From assembly GCA_045563675.1 (NCBI GenBank), contig JBJLIX010000001.1, positions 860,064 to 924,063 on the forward strand: a DNA stretch of 64,000 bases, given 5' to 3'. The stretch's first letter is position 1. Every line of letters begins with the position of its first letter. Below are positions 33,794 through 42,750 of the stretch, one piece after another. The position numbers were made by a program, and so were the translations under genes. A model generated the notes under the pieces. It was not told the DNA's origin. It searched no databases and worked only from the letters and a program-made list of their open reading frames with translations. Source of the DNA: AEGEAN-183 sp045563675. Its GTDB lineage: Bacteria > Pseudomonadota > Gammaproteobacteria > Magnimaribacterales > Magnimaribacteraceae.

Positions 33794-36400
33794 CTATATT
33801 TTTTTATCTAAAGATCCTTTTAATTCTTGTATCAATTTCTCTAATTCCTTCTTTTTTAAGAAGGGAGTTTCTTCTGGAGAGCAGATACAGAATCTATCTT
33901 CAGCTCTTTCTCCATAGGTAGCAATTCTGGCTTTCTTAATAGAGGCATCATTTTGAGCAAATACTTTGCATATAGTTGAAAGTAAACCTGGTCTATCTGC
34001 TGTTTTTATATCCAATTGAGTCCATCTGTTTGTCATGTCATGTTTTATCTTTATCTGAGTTCCTTTTCTTAAAGTTTGAAAATATCTAGGTATTCTTCTT
34101 TGAACAAATTTAGGTTGTAGAATATCTTTATCTAAAGAACTTAAAATATTCTTTTCTACTCTATCTTTTATTTCTTTAGACAAATCAAGGAGCCCCCCTT
34201 TATTATCTGAAACTATTATGTGATCCAAACAGTACCCGTCTTTTGTTCCATACAATTTAGCATCTAAAACATTAATATTATTGGCATCTAATTCACCAAT
34301 AATAGTGCTAAATACATTTCTTCTATCATATGTGTAGACTAATAGGGATTGAGCTTCTGATGAATTCTTTTTAGAAAGGAATTTAACAACAGTTTTTGGA
34401 GAGATCTCAATAATTTCTTTGCCATGCTCTAAGATTAATTGAGGAGAATGATCTTGAAAATAATTAGGGTAAAAATTTTCCCATAGATCTTTGAAATCAC
34501 TACGATGTTTTTGTTGGATTGATGGTAGTAACTTTTCAACTTCCTTTTTAGAATACTTAGAGATTTCTTCCTTAGAATTTAAAGAATTAAGAGTTTTGAA
34601 GTACAGATCATTCAGTAAAGTTTCATTCCATGAATTCCACAAATTTGGATTAGTTGCTGAAATATCAGCAACAGTTAAGCAGTACAAATAATTTAATCTC
34701 TCTTCTGTCCCAATTAGATCTGAGAAATTTTCAATCACACTTGCTTCAGTCAGGTCTTCTTTTTGAGAAGTAATAGACATTTTAAGGTGGTTTTTAACTA
34801 ACCAACTAACTAATTCAGAGTCTTTATTTGATAGCATGTGTCTTACGCAAAATCTTTTTGCTATCTTAGTACCAAGACCAGAATGATCCTTACCTCTGCC
34901 TTTACCGATATCATGGTAGAGACCGGCTATATATAAAAGCTCTAGTTTTGGAATTTTTTTAATTAAGTCGGAAGCTAAAGGATAAGTATTTTTAGAAGTT
35001 CCTAATAACAGTCTTCTCATATTTCTTAGTACTTGAAGAGTATGTGCATCTACTGTGTATATATGAAAAAGGTCATATTGCATTTGTCCCGTTACCCTTC
35101 CAAATTCAGGAAGGTATTTCCCTAGAATTCCTAGAAGTTTCATTTGTTCTAACTGAGTTACCATGAGTCTTCTAGATCGCAGTAATTCCATGAAGAGGTC
35201 TATATTCTTTTTTTCTTTTCTAAAGGAAGAATTAATAAGCACTTTGCTTTCTTTAAGTTTCTTTTGAGTTTGAGAGTGGATCCCTTTAATTTTTGGGTTT
35301 TTACATAGAGTTACAAAGATCTTCAGTATTAGCGAAGTATCCCTTTTAAAACTTTTGTTGCTTCTGAGGTGAATTAGATTGCCCTTTAAAACAAAATCTT
35401 TATCTTTTAAAACTAATTTAGACTTTTTAGGTTTTATTAAATTTTCTTTAAACCCTTGTATTACAGAAGAGTTAATCTCAGAAATAGTTAATGCTGATCT
35501 AAAATACCTATGCATCAACTTTTCAGCTGCCGCATCAATTTTACTTATCTTGGGAAAAAGTTTTTTTGCAATTTCAGTTTGATAATTTAATAAAAGTCTA
35601 TCTTCTTCTCTATTTGCCTCTTCATGAAGTAGAAATCTTAGCGTCCAAAGTAGTTGCTTGCTTTTATTTAATTCTTTTTTATCCTCCTCACTAAATATTT
35701 TTTTTTGATTACCTAATTTAAGACCTTTTCTTGAATAATTGAGAACAAGCCAGTGTAGAATATGAATGTCTCTTAATCCTCCAGGAGAGGACTTAATATT
35801 TGGTTCTAAATTATATTCAGTATTATCAAATCTATTATGTCTTTCTGTTTGTTCATCTAGTTTTGCTATAAGAAATTTTTCCTTATTCCAGATTTCTTGA
35901 CTATTAGTTATCTCATTGGTAATTTTTTTTAAAGAAGGATCTCCAACCAAGAATCTTGATTCTAATAAATTAGTAAAAGCTTGAAGATCATACTTAGCTA
36001 TATTCTTTTCTTCCTTGTCGCTTCTGACGCTATGGCCTATATCCAAGTTGAGATCCCACAAAGTGCCTATAAATTTTTCCACTTTATTTTTATTTTCTTT
36101 TTTAAGTCTCCCCTTATGAAGAATTAATAGATCAATATCTGAGAAGGGATGTAGTTCCTGTCTTCCATATCCACCTACAGCAAATATACCTAAGTCTTCT
36201 TCGTAGCAGAGACCATGATATTTCCAGACGGAAGATATTAATTCATCGGTTTTATATGATCTTTCTTTAAGAAAAGTCTCAATATTTCGAAAGCTAGATT
36301 TTCTTATATTCATCCATTCATTAAATTCTTCGCTTGTTTTGTCTCTTAGATTCAAAGAGGTTAGCTTAAATTCATCCAACGAAAGCATATTTGAGGACAT
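33794..36400 (-). CDS. glnD: GlnD PII uridylyltransferase/uridylyl-removing enzyme
   Basis: Bifunctional nitrogen sensor that modifies PII in response to glutamine. The nucleotidyltransferase motif GGYGRQELHPFSDIDLLIL is near residues 76-94. The HD domain appears as AGLYHDIGKGRGKDHSGLG (about 485-503), and two C-terminal ACT domains bind glutamine. The length of 868 aa compares with 890 in E. coli. No PII gene (glnB) is in the window. It lies 4 nt after map, as in E. coli and Pseudomonas. Confidence 0.96.
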   Translation of the reverse strand: MSSNMLSLDEFKLTSLNLRDKTSEEFNEWMNIRKSSFRNIETFLKERSYKTDELISSVWKYHGLCYEEDLGIFAVGGYGRQELHPFSDIDLLILHKGRLKKENKNKVEKFIGTLWDLNLDIGHSVRSDKEEKNIAKYDLQAFTNLLESRFLVGDPSLKKITNEITNSQEIWNKEKFLIAKLDEQTERHNRFDNTEYNLEPNIKSSPGGLRDIHILHWLVLNYSRKGLKLGNQKKIFSEEDKKELNKSKQLLWTLRFLLHEEANREEDRLLLNYQTEIAKKLFPKISKIDAAAEKLMHRYFRSALTISEINSSVIQGFKENLIKPKKSKLVLKDKDFVLKGNLIHLRSNKSFKRDTSLILKIFVTLCKNPKIKGIHSQTQKKLKESKVLINSSFRKEKKNIDLFMELLRSRRLMVTQLEQMKLLGILGKYLPEFGRVTGQMQYDLFHIYTVDAHTLQVLRNMRRLLLGTSKNTYPLASDLIKKIPKLELLYIAGLYHDIGKGRGKDHSGLGTKIAKRFCVRHMLSNKDSELVSWLVKNHLKMSITSQKEDLTEASVIENFSDLIGTEERLNYLYCLTVADISATNPNLWNSWNETLLNDLYFKTLNSLNSKEEISKYSKKEVEKLLPSIQQKHRSDFKDLWENFYPNYFQDHSPQLILEHGKEIIEISPKTVVKFLSKKNSSEAQSLLVYTYDRRNVFSTIIGELDANNINVLDAKLYGTKDGYCLDHIIVSDNKGGLLDLSKEIKDRVEKNILSSLDKDILQPKFVQRRIPRYFQTLRKGTQIKIKHDMTNRWTQLDIKTADRPGLLSTICKVFAQNDASIKKARIATYGERAEDRFCICSPEETPFLKKKELEKLIQELKGSLDKKI

Positions 36401-36404
36401 GGTT

Positions 36405-37166
36405 TTAAAAGATTTCTTCTGACCTCTTTGTTAGGACTTCATAGCCATTACTGGTAACAGTGATTGTATGCTCCCATTGTGCAGAATTTTTTCCATCTTT
36501 TGTTTCTACAGTCCAGCCATCGCTCAGGGATTTAGTGAACTTTGTACCTAAGTTAATCATCGGTTCTATCGTAAAACACATTCCCTCTTTGAGTTCCATT
36601 CCCGTTTTTGACTCACCATAGTGAAGCACTTGAGGATCTTCATGATATATTTCACCAATACCATGACCACAATATTCTTCTACTACTGAGTAATGATTCT
36701 TCTCAGCATGAGTTTGTATTTCATAGCCTATGTCTCCCAAAAAAGCTCCGGGTTTAACTACTTCTATGGCTCTATAAAGACATTCTTGAGTAACCTTCAC
36801 AAGTCTCTCATTATGTACTTGCGTTTTTCCCACCAAAAACATTTTTGAAGTGTCTCCGTGCCAGCCTTCTTTTATAACTGTTACATCAATATTTAAAATA
36901 TCACCATCTTTCAGGACCCTACTAAAATCAGGTATGCCATGACAAACCACTTGATTAACACTACTACAAATAGTGTGTTGGAATCCTCTGTAACCAATGT
37001 TTGCCGGTATAGCTTTTTGTTCATTAACAATAAAATCATGACAAATTCGATCTAATTCACCAGTAGAAATTCCTGGTTTTACCAAAGGTGAAATCATTTC
37101 TAGAACCTCAGCAGCTAATTTTCCTGCTTCACGCATCTTTTTTATTTCTTTAGAAGTCTTGATCAT
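36405..37166 (-). CDS. map: Methionine aminopeptidase, type I
   Basis: Removes the initiator Met from new proteins. The substrate His is in VNQVVCHGIPD, and the five metal ligands lie in LNIDVTVIKEGWHGDTSK, EEYCGHGIGEIYHEDP, TIEPMINLG and AQWEHT. The length of 253 aa compares with 264 in E. coli. In many relatives rpsB-tsf is divergent from map; here carA is, so the local order is rearranged. Confidence 0.95.
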   Translation of the reverse strand: MIKTSKEIKKMREAGKLAAEVLEMISPLVKPGISTGELDRICHDFIVNEQKAIPANIGYRGFQHTICSSVNQVVCHGIPDFSRVLKDGDILNIDVTVIKEGWHGDTSKMFLVGKTQVHNERLVKVTQECLYRAIEVVKPGAFLGDIGYEIQTHAEKNHYSVVEEYCGHGIGEIYHEDPQVLHYGESKTGMELKEGMCFTIEPMINLGTKFTKSLSDGWTVETKDGKNSAQWEHTITVTSNGYEVLTKRSEEIF

Positions 37167-37190
37167 TTATTTATTTATTAATCTTTTAAA

Positions 37191-37219
37191 TAGACATCAG
37201 TTATATTCTTCATTATAGT
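37191..37219 (+). promoter_or_regulatory. Sigma-70-like promoter for carAB
   Basis: TAGACA (37191-37196) and TATAGT (37214-37219) are separated by exactly 17 nt, each matching consensus at five of six positions. Transcription should start at about 37226, giving a 5' leader of about 100 nt before the carA ATG. That leader contains the intrinsic terminator at 37252-37292. Confidence 0.6.
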
Positions 37220-37223
37220 GCGG

Positions 37224-37247
37224 TTTTAATGCCAAAAAGCATTAAAA
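37224..37247 (+). promoter_or_regulatory. First hairpin of the carA leader
   Basis: TTTTAATGC and GCATTAAAA form a perfect 9-bp inverted repeat around a 6-nt loop. It begins at or just before the predicted transcription start, so it could protect the 5' end of the RNA, act as an operator overlapping the start site, or take part in switching with the downstream terminator. Confidence 0.45.
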
Positions 37248-37251
37248 TCAT

Positions 37252-37292
37252 AAAAGTGAGATACAGAAAACATTCTGTCTCACTTTTTTTTT
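37252..37292 (+). terminator. Intrinsic terminator inside the carA leader
   Basis: The stem AAAGTGAGA/TCTCACTTT and an inner CAGAA/TTCTG stem (2-nt bulge, loop AACA) are followed by a nine-T run. It reads on the plus strand and lies 35 nt before the carA start codon, downstream of the likely carA promoter. No upstream plus-strand gene needs it, since map is on minus. It therefore looks like a transcription attenuator, or the end of a short leader RNA. Confidence 0.7.
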
Positions 37293-37327
37293 ATCAACCT
37301 TTTTCTCAAATTTTAGGCTCTAAATAA

Positions 37328-38446
37328 ATGAAGCTACCAAAGGCCGTATTAGCATTAGCAGACGGCTCTACCTTCTCAGGAATAAGCATAGGAGCTTCTG
37401 GAGGAGCTAATGGTGAAATAGTTTTTAATACATCCATGACTGGGTATCAAGAGATACTTACTGACCCATCTTACGCTAAACAAATTGTTACTTTAACTTA
37501 CCCACACATCGGGAACACAGGCATAAACTCTGAAGATGTAGAGTCTGAAAAAATTTGGTCCTCTGGACTTGTAATAAAAGATCTTCCTATCTGTACAAGC
37601 AATTGGAGAAAAGAAGAAGATTTAAGCAAATTTTTATACTCGAAAGGAACTGTAGCTATATCGAATATTGATACTCGTCGTTTAACTAAATTAATAAGAG
37701 AGAAAGGTGCGCAATCAGCAGCAATTATTGCTGGAGAAAATGCATCTAAAAATAAAGCAATATCTTTGGCTAAAGAATTTAAGGGTCTATCTGGATTAGA
37801 TTTAGCTAAAGAAGTAACAACAAAGCAATCTTATGAATGGAAAGAAGGGGAGTGGCGCAAAGAAGAAACAAAAAAGAGATTTAAGGTAGTCGCTCTAGAC
37901 TTCGGAATTAAAAAGAACATTCTAAGGATTCTTTACCAAAGAGGCTGTGAAGTAATTGTCTTGCCAGCTAAAAGTGATCTAAAAGAAATTTTAGAATTGA
38001 ATCCAAGCGGCATTTTTCTTTCTAATGGACCTGGAGATCCTGAGCCTTGTAACTATGCTATAGATACTATAAAAAAATTAATGGATATATCCATTCCGAT
38101 CTTTGGAATATGTCTTGGCCATCAGCTCTTGTCTTTAGCATTAGGAGGAAAAACTGAAAAAATGAAGTTTGGTCATCATGGAGGCAACCATCCAGTTAAA
38201 GATGTAAATTCAAATAAAGTTTTTATTACCAGTCAAAATCATGGATTTACAGTTTCTGAAGACTCTTTACCTCAGGAGGTAGAGATAACCCATCGCTCTT
38301 TATTTGACGGGACTATACAAGGCATTAGACATAGTAAGCAGCCTTTTTTTGGTTTTCAAGGTCACCCTGAAGCAAGCCCAGGTCCTCAAGATATTAATTA
38401 CCTGTTTGGAAACTTTATAAAAGATATGGAGAGTTTTATTGCCTAA
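37328..38446 (+). CDS. carA: Carbamoyl-phosphate synthase small subunit
   Basis: Glutaminase subunit that feeds ammonia to CarB for pyrimidine and arginine synthesis. The N-terminal half carries the FNTSMTGYQEILTDPSYA block. The C-terminal class I amidotransferase domain has the nucleophile Cys in FGICLGHQLL and His-Glu in GFQGHPEASPG. The length of 372 aa compares with 382 in E. coli. The ribosome binding site is weak. The preceding leader has an intrinsic terminator, so expression may be attenuated. It overlaps carB by 8 nt. Confidence 0.97.
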   Translation: MKLPKAVLALADGSTFSGISIGASGGANGEIVFNTSMTGYQEILTDPSYAKQIVTLTYPHIGNTGINSEDVESEKIWSSGLVIKDLPICTSNWRKEEDLSKFLYSKGTVAISNIDTRRLTKLIREKGAQSAAIIAGENASKNKAISLAKEFKGLSGLDLAKEVTTKQSYEWKEGEWRKEETKKRFKVVALDFGIKKNILRILYQRGCEVIVLPAKSDLKEILELNPSGIFLSNGPGDPEPCNYAIDTIKKLMDISIPIFGICLGHQLLSLALGGKTEKMKFGHHGGNHPVKDVNSNKVFITSQNHGFTVSEDSLPQEVEITHRSLFDGTIQGIRHSKQPFFGFQGHPEASPGPQDINYLFGNFIKDMESFIA

Positions 38447-41400
38447 AAGACAAGACATTGAATCAATCTTAATTTTGGGTGCTGGACCAATAGTCATAGG
38501 CCAGGCGTGCGAATTTGATTATTCTGGAGCACAAGCCTGTAAGGCATTGAAAGAAGATGGGTACAAGGTCATTCTAGTTAATTCAAATCCAGCAACCATA
38601 ATGACAGATCCTTCGTTAGCTGATGCTACTTACATAGAACCTATACATTGGAAAACTATAGAAACAATAATTGCTAAGGAAAAGCCTGATGTGATCTTAC
38701 CTACAATGGGAGGGCAAACAGCACTAAATACAGCACTTGATTTGAATAGAGAGGGTGTTTTAGAGGCCTACGATGTACAGATGATAGGAGCTACCAAGGA
38801 AGCAATAGACAAAGCAGAAGATAGAGATTTATTCTCTGAAACAATGAGAAAGATTGGTCTAAAAACTCCTAAAGCAGCTCTAGCCCATGATTTAAAAGAA
38901 GCAAATAAAATTTTAGAAGACATCGGTTTTCCATGTGTTTTAAGACCCAATTTTACTATGGGGGGTGCTGGAGGAGGAGTTGCATATAACTATGAAGAAT
39001 TTGAAGAGATATGTTTGAGAGGGTTTGACCTTTCTCCAACTTCGGAGATTTATATTGATCAGTACCTTGAAGGTTGGAAAGAGTATGAAATGGAAGTGGT
39101 AAGAGATAAAAATGACAACTGTATTATTGTTTGCAGTATTGAAAACTTAGATCCTATGGGGGTCCATACTGGAGATTCTATAACTGTTGCTCCAGCTCAA
39201 ACTTTAACTGACAAAGAATTTCAATCTATGCGTAATGCCTCTATGCAGATTCTTAGAGAAGTAGGAGTTGAAACGGGAGGGTCCAATGTTCAATTTACTA
39301 TCAATCCGGTAGATGGAGAAATGCTAGTAATTGAAATGAATCCTAGAGTTTCAAGGTCTTCTGCTTTAGCATCAAAGGCTACTGGATTTCCTATAGCGAA
39401 AGTAGCTGCAAAATTGGCTGTTGGCTATACTTTGGATGAGTTAACTAACGATATTACCGGAGGAATAATTCCTTCTTCTTTTGAACCGTCTATAGATTAT
39501 GTAGTCACTAAAATCCCAAGATTTAACTTTGAGAAATTCCCTCAAGCTGAACCTGTTCTAACAACTCAAATGAAATCTGTAGGAGAAGTTATGGCGATTG
39601 GAAGAACTTTCCAAGAATCATTCCAAAAGGCTATTAGAGGTTTAGAAATAGGAAAAGATGGCTTGGATGAAATATATGACTCTTCAAAAGAAGACATTTC
39701 TTTTTTAAAGAAAAAAATGTCTACACCAAGTCCCGATAGAATATGGTATGTGGCTGATTCTTTAAGATTTGGATTAGATGCTCAAGAAGTATTCAATCTA
39801 ACAAAAATAGACCCTTGGTTTATTGCCCAAATAGAGGATCTAATAAAAGAAGAGGACTCGTTAAATGGATTGGATATTAAATCTCTTTCCAAGGAGAAGT
39901 TATATGCTCTGAAACAAAAAGGTTTTTCAGATAGAAGACTATCTTTTTTATTAAATACTAGTGAACTATCCATACGAAAAAAGAGAAAAGAGTTAGGTGT
40001 TAAACCTGTTTTTAAAAGAGTAGACACTTGTGCAGCTGAGTTTAGTTCCTCAACTGCATACATGTATTCAACTTATGAAGAAGAATGTGAATCTAATCCA
40101 ACAGATAATAAAAAAGTAATAGTTTTAGGCGGTGGTCCGAACAGAATTGGACAAGGAATTGAATTTGATTATTGCTGCGTTCATGCTTCTTTGGCAATTA
40201 AAGAAATTGGTTTTGAATCAATTATGGTTAATTGTAATCCTGAGACAGTTTCAACTGACTATGATGTTTCAGATCGTTTATATTTCGAACCTATAACACT
40301 GGAAGATGTTCTGGCTATCATAGATCTAGAAGACCCAGAAGGTGTGATAATTCAGTATGGAGGTCAAACCCCTTTAAAATTAGCTAAAGATCTGGAAGAA
40401 AATGGAGTAAAGATATGGGGGACTTCTCCAGATTCAATTGATTTAGCAGAAGACAGAGGAAGATTTCAAGAATTTGTGCATAAATTAGAATTGCTCCAGC
40501 CGCCCAATGGGTTAGCAACTAATTTAAAAGAAGCTTTAGAGGTTTCAAAAAGAATCGGATTTCCTCTTGTTGTAAGACCTTCTTATGTTCTTGGAGGGAG
40601 GGCAATGGAGATTGTTTATAACCATATAGATTTAGAGAACTATCTAGTTGATGCAGTTGAGGCAAGTGAAGAAAGCCCTGTTCTCTTAGATAGCTTCCTG
40701 AATCAAGCTGTTGAACTTGATATAGAAGCAGTCTGTGATGGCAAGGCAGTAATTATAGGAGGAATTCTTCAGCATATTGAACAAGCAGGAATCCACTCTG
40801 GAGACTCAGCTTGCTCCTTGCCACCTTATAATATGGATGAAAGATTAATTGAGGATATTCATAGAATTGTTAAATCTATCGCTTTAGAGATTAATGCTAT
40901 TGGATTGATTAATGTACAACTTGCCTATTACGAAGACACTTTATATCTTTTGGAAGTAAACCCAAGGGCATCAAGGACTATCCCTTTTGTATCTAAATGC
41001 ATTGGAAGGTCACTTGCTCAAATAGGCACAAAGTGTATGGCAGGCATTTCTCTGTCTGAACAGGGCTTTCACAAAGAGATTATCCCAAATTATTTTTCAG
41101 TTAAGGAGGCAGTTCTTCCTTTTGCTAAGTTTCAGGGCGTAGACCCTATCTTAGGACCTGAAATGAAATCTACTGGAGAGGTTATGGGAATAGGTAAAAG
41201 CTTTGCTGAAGCATATGCGAAGGCCCAATTAGGAGCAGGTGAGAATATTCCAGCAGAAGGCTGTGTCTTTCTAAGTGTTAGGAATTCTGATCAGGAGTAT
41301 GTTGCAGATTTAGCTAAAGAATTTCATGATCTTGGATTTAAGCTTGTAGCAACTAAAGGTACTGCTAAGTTCATTTTAGATATGAATCTTCCTGTAGCTG

Positions 41401-41657
41401 TAGTTAAGAAAGTTGCAGAAGGAAGACCCCACGTAGTTGATATGATGAAAAACGGAGAAATACAATTGATTGTAAATACAACTGAAGGAAGACAATCTAT
41501 TTTAGATTCTGCTTCCATTAGAAGAACAGCCCTAGAAGAGAAAATATATTGTACAACTACTATAGAGGGGGGCAGGGCAGTTTGCGCTGTTCTCAGAAAC
41601 AAGCAACCTTGGGAAGTTGAAAGGTTACAAGACCTGCACAAAAATTTAAGTATATAA
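38439..41657 (+). CDS. carB: Carbamoyl-phosphate synthase large subunit
   Basis: Makes carbamoyl phosphate from bicarbonate, ammonia and two ATP. Duplicated ATP-grasp halves (about 1-400 and 555-935) each open with a GPNRIGQG/GAGPIVIGQ-type motif. A central oligomerisation domain and a C-terminal MGS-like allosteric domain (about 936-1072) complete the 1072 aa, as in E. coli. The start is a TTG inside the end of carA, chosen because MPKRQDIESILILGAGP matches the family N-terminus exactly where expected. Confidence 0.97.
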   Translation: MPKRQDIESILILGAGPIVIGQACEFDYSGAQACKALKEDGYKVILVNSNPATIMTDPSLADATYIEPIHWKTIETIIAKEKPDVILPTMGGQTALNTALDLNREGVLEAYDVQMIGATKEAIDKAEDRDLFSETMRKIGLKTPKAALAHDLKEANKILEDIGFPCVLRPNFTMGGAGGGVAYNYEEFEEICLRGFDLSPTSEIYIDQYLEGWKEYEMEVVRDKNDNCIIVCSIENLDPMGVHTGDSITVAPAQTLTDKEFQSMRNASMQILREVGVETGGSNVQFTINPVDGEMLVIEMNPRVSRSSALASKATGFPIAKVAAKLAVGYTLDELTNDITGGIIPSSFEPSIDYVVTKIPRFNFEKFPQAEPVLTTQMKSVGEVMAIGRTFQESFQKAIRGLEIGKDGLDEIYDSSKEDISFLKKKMSTPSPDRIWYVADSLRFGLDAQEVFNLTKIDPWFIAQIEDLIKEEDSLNGLDIKSLSKEKLYALKQKGFSDRRLSFLLNTSELSIRKKRKELGVKPVFKRVDTCAAEFSSSTAYMYSTYEEECESNPTDNKKVIVLGGGPNRIGQGIEFDYCCVHASLAIKEIGFESIMVNCNPETVSTDYDVSDRLYFEPITLEDVLAIIDLEDPEGVIIQYGGQTPLKLAKDLEENGVKIWGTSPDSIDLAEDRGRFQEFVHKLELLQPPNGLATNLKEALEVSKRIGFPLVVRPSYVLGGRAMEIVYNHIDLENYLVDAVEASEESPVLLDSFLNQAVELDIEAVCDGKAVIIGGILQHIEQAGIHSGDSACSLPPYNMDERLIEDIHRIVKSIALEINAIGLINVQLAYYEDTLYLLEVNPRASRTIPFVSKCIGRSLAQIGTKCMAGISLSEQGFHKEIIPNYFSVKEAVLPFAKFQGVDPILGPEMKSTGEVMGIGKSFAEAYAKAQLGAGENIPAEGCVFLSVRNSDQEYVADLAKEFHDLGFKLVATKGTAKFILDMNLPVAVVKKVAEGRPHVVDMMKNGEIQLIVNTTEGRQSILDSASIRRTALEEKIYCTTTIEGGRAVCAVLRNKQPWEVERLQDLHKNLSI

Positions 41658-41665
41658 TTTATCTT

Positions 41666-42142
41666 ATGCCACGTTTTCCTATGACAAAAGAAGGTGAATC
41701 CTCCTTAATTGATGAGCTGAAAAAATTAAAATCGGAAGATAGATCTAAGGTTATAAAAGCTATTGCAGAGGCTAGAGAGTTTGGAGATTTAAAAGAGAAT
41801 GCAGAATATCATTCTGCAAAGGAACAACAATCTTTAATTGAATCAAGAATTAGAGAGATAGAAAGTAAATTAGCAGATTCTCAAGTTATAGAAGTCACTT
41901 CAATTGAACCAACCGGAAAAGTTATATTTGGAACAACAGTAACAATTAAGGATTTGAAAGATAATAAATCCAATATTTTTAAGATAGTAGGAGAAGATGA
42001 AGCTGAAGTAGCAGAAGGGAAGATTTCAGTGAATTCACCGCTATCTAGAGCTTTAATAGGTAAGGCTCAAGAGCAAGTAGTAAAGCTGGAAACACCAAGT
42101 GGAATAAAAGAGTATGAGATTATTTCCGTAGAGCATTTGTAG
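41666..42142 (+). CDS. greA: Transcription elongation factor GreA
   Basis: Rescues backtracked RNA polymerase by stimulating transcript cleavage. The N-terminal coiled coil carries the acidic tip motif EAREFGDLKENAEYHSAKEQQ, and the C-terminal FKBP-like domain contains ISVNSPLSRALIGK. The 158 aa match E. coli GreA. It follows carB by 8 nt, as in Pseudomonas. The small gene yhbY, which normally sits between greA and rlmE, is absent here: the gap to rlmE is 2 nt. Confidence 0.96.
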   Translation: MPRFPMTKEGESSLIDELKKLKSEDRSKVIKAIAEAREFGDLKENAEYHSAKEQQSLIESRIREIESKLADSQVIEVTSIEPTGKVIFGTTVTIKDLKDNKSNIFKIVGEDEAEVAEGKISVNSPLSRALIGKAQEQVVKLETPSGIKEYEIISVEHL

Positions 42143-42144
42143 GT

Positions 42145-42750
42145 TTGACTAGATCTTCAAAATCAATTTACGGAAAAGCTGATAGCTTTTCTAGGAATGC
42201 AAAAGGTTTAGGCTTTAGGTCTAGATCATCTTTAAAACTTTTAGAAATTCAAAATAAAGATAGGTTTATAAAAACTTCTTCTAAGGTTCTTGATTTAGGT
42301 TCAAGTCCAGGAGGCTGGTCTCAAGTGGCGGCTGAAATTTTAAACAAAGATGGTCTCATTTTAAGCGTAGACAAGAAATCCATGAAGCCAATAAGGGGTG
42401 TTTATTTTTTAAAGAAAGATATAAAGAATTTGGAAAAGAAAGATTTCCTAATAAATAAAAAGAATATAAATAACTTTGATATTGTTTTATCTGATATTGC
42501 CCCCAATATATCTGGTATACCTGAAGTGGATGCAGCAAATATGGTAAGACTATTAGATACTATAAAAATTATTATAAAAAGTTATCTTATTGTTAAAGGA
42601 AGCGCATTAATTAAGGTTTTCCATGGCGAGAGCTTCGATAATATGATTATTTTTATGAAAAGTGAGTTTCAAAAGGTTAAAATTAGAAAACCTAAGTCTT
42701 CTAGACCAAATTCTAGTGAGACTTATATTCTTGGATTAGGTAAAAAATAA
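42145..42750 (+). CDS. rlmE: 23S rRNA 2'-O-ribose methyltransferase RlmE (FtsJ)
   Basis: Methylates U2552 of 23S rRNA in a late step of 50S assembly. SAM-binding motif LDLGSSPGGWSQVA (about 49-62), the catalytic-lysine RSRSSLKLLEI near the N-terminus, and the motif VLSDIAPNISG are present. The length of 201 aa compares with 209 in E. coli. The start is a TTG. The last base of its stop is the first base of the ftsH ATG, the conserved rlmE-ftsH coupling. Confidence 0.95.
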   Translation: MTRSSKSIYGKADSFSRNAKGLGFRSRSSLKLLEIQNKDRFIKTSSKVLDLGSSPGGWSQVAAEILNKDGLILSVDKKSMKPIRGVYFLKKDIKNLEKKDFLINKKNINNFDIVLSDIAPNISGIPEVDAANMVRLLDTIKIIIKSYLIVKGSALIKVFHGESFDNMIIFMKSEFQKVKIRKPKSSRPNSSETYILGLGKK

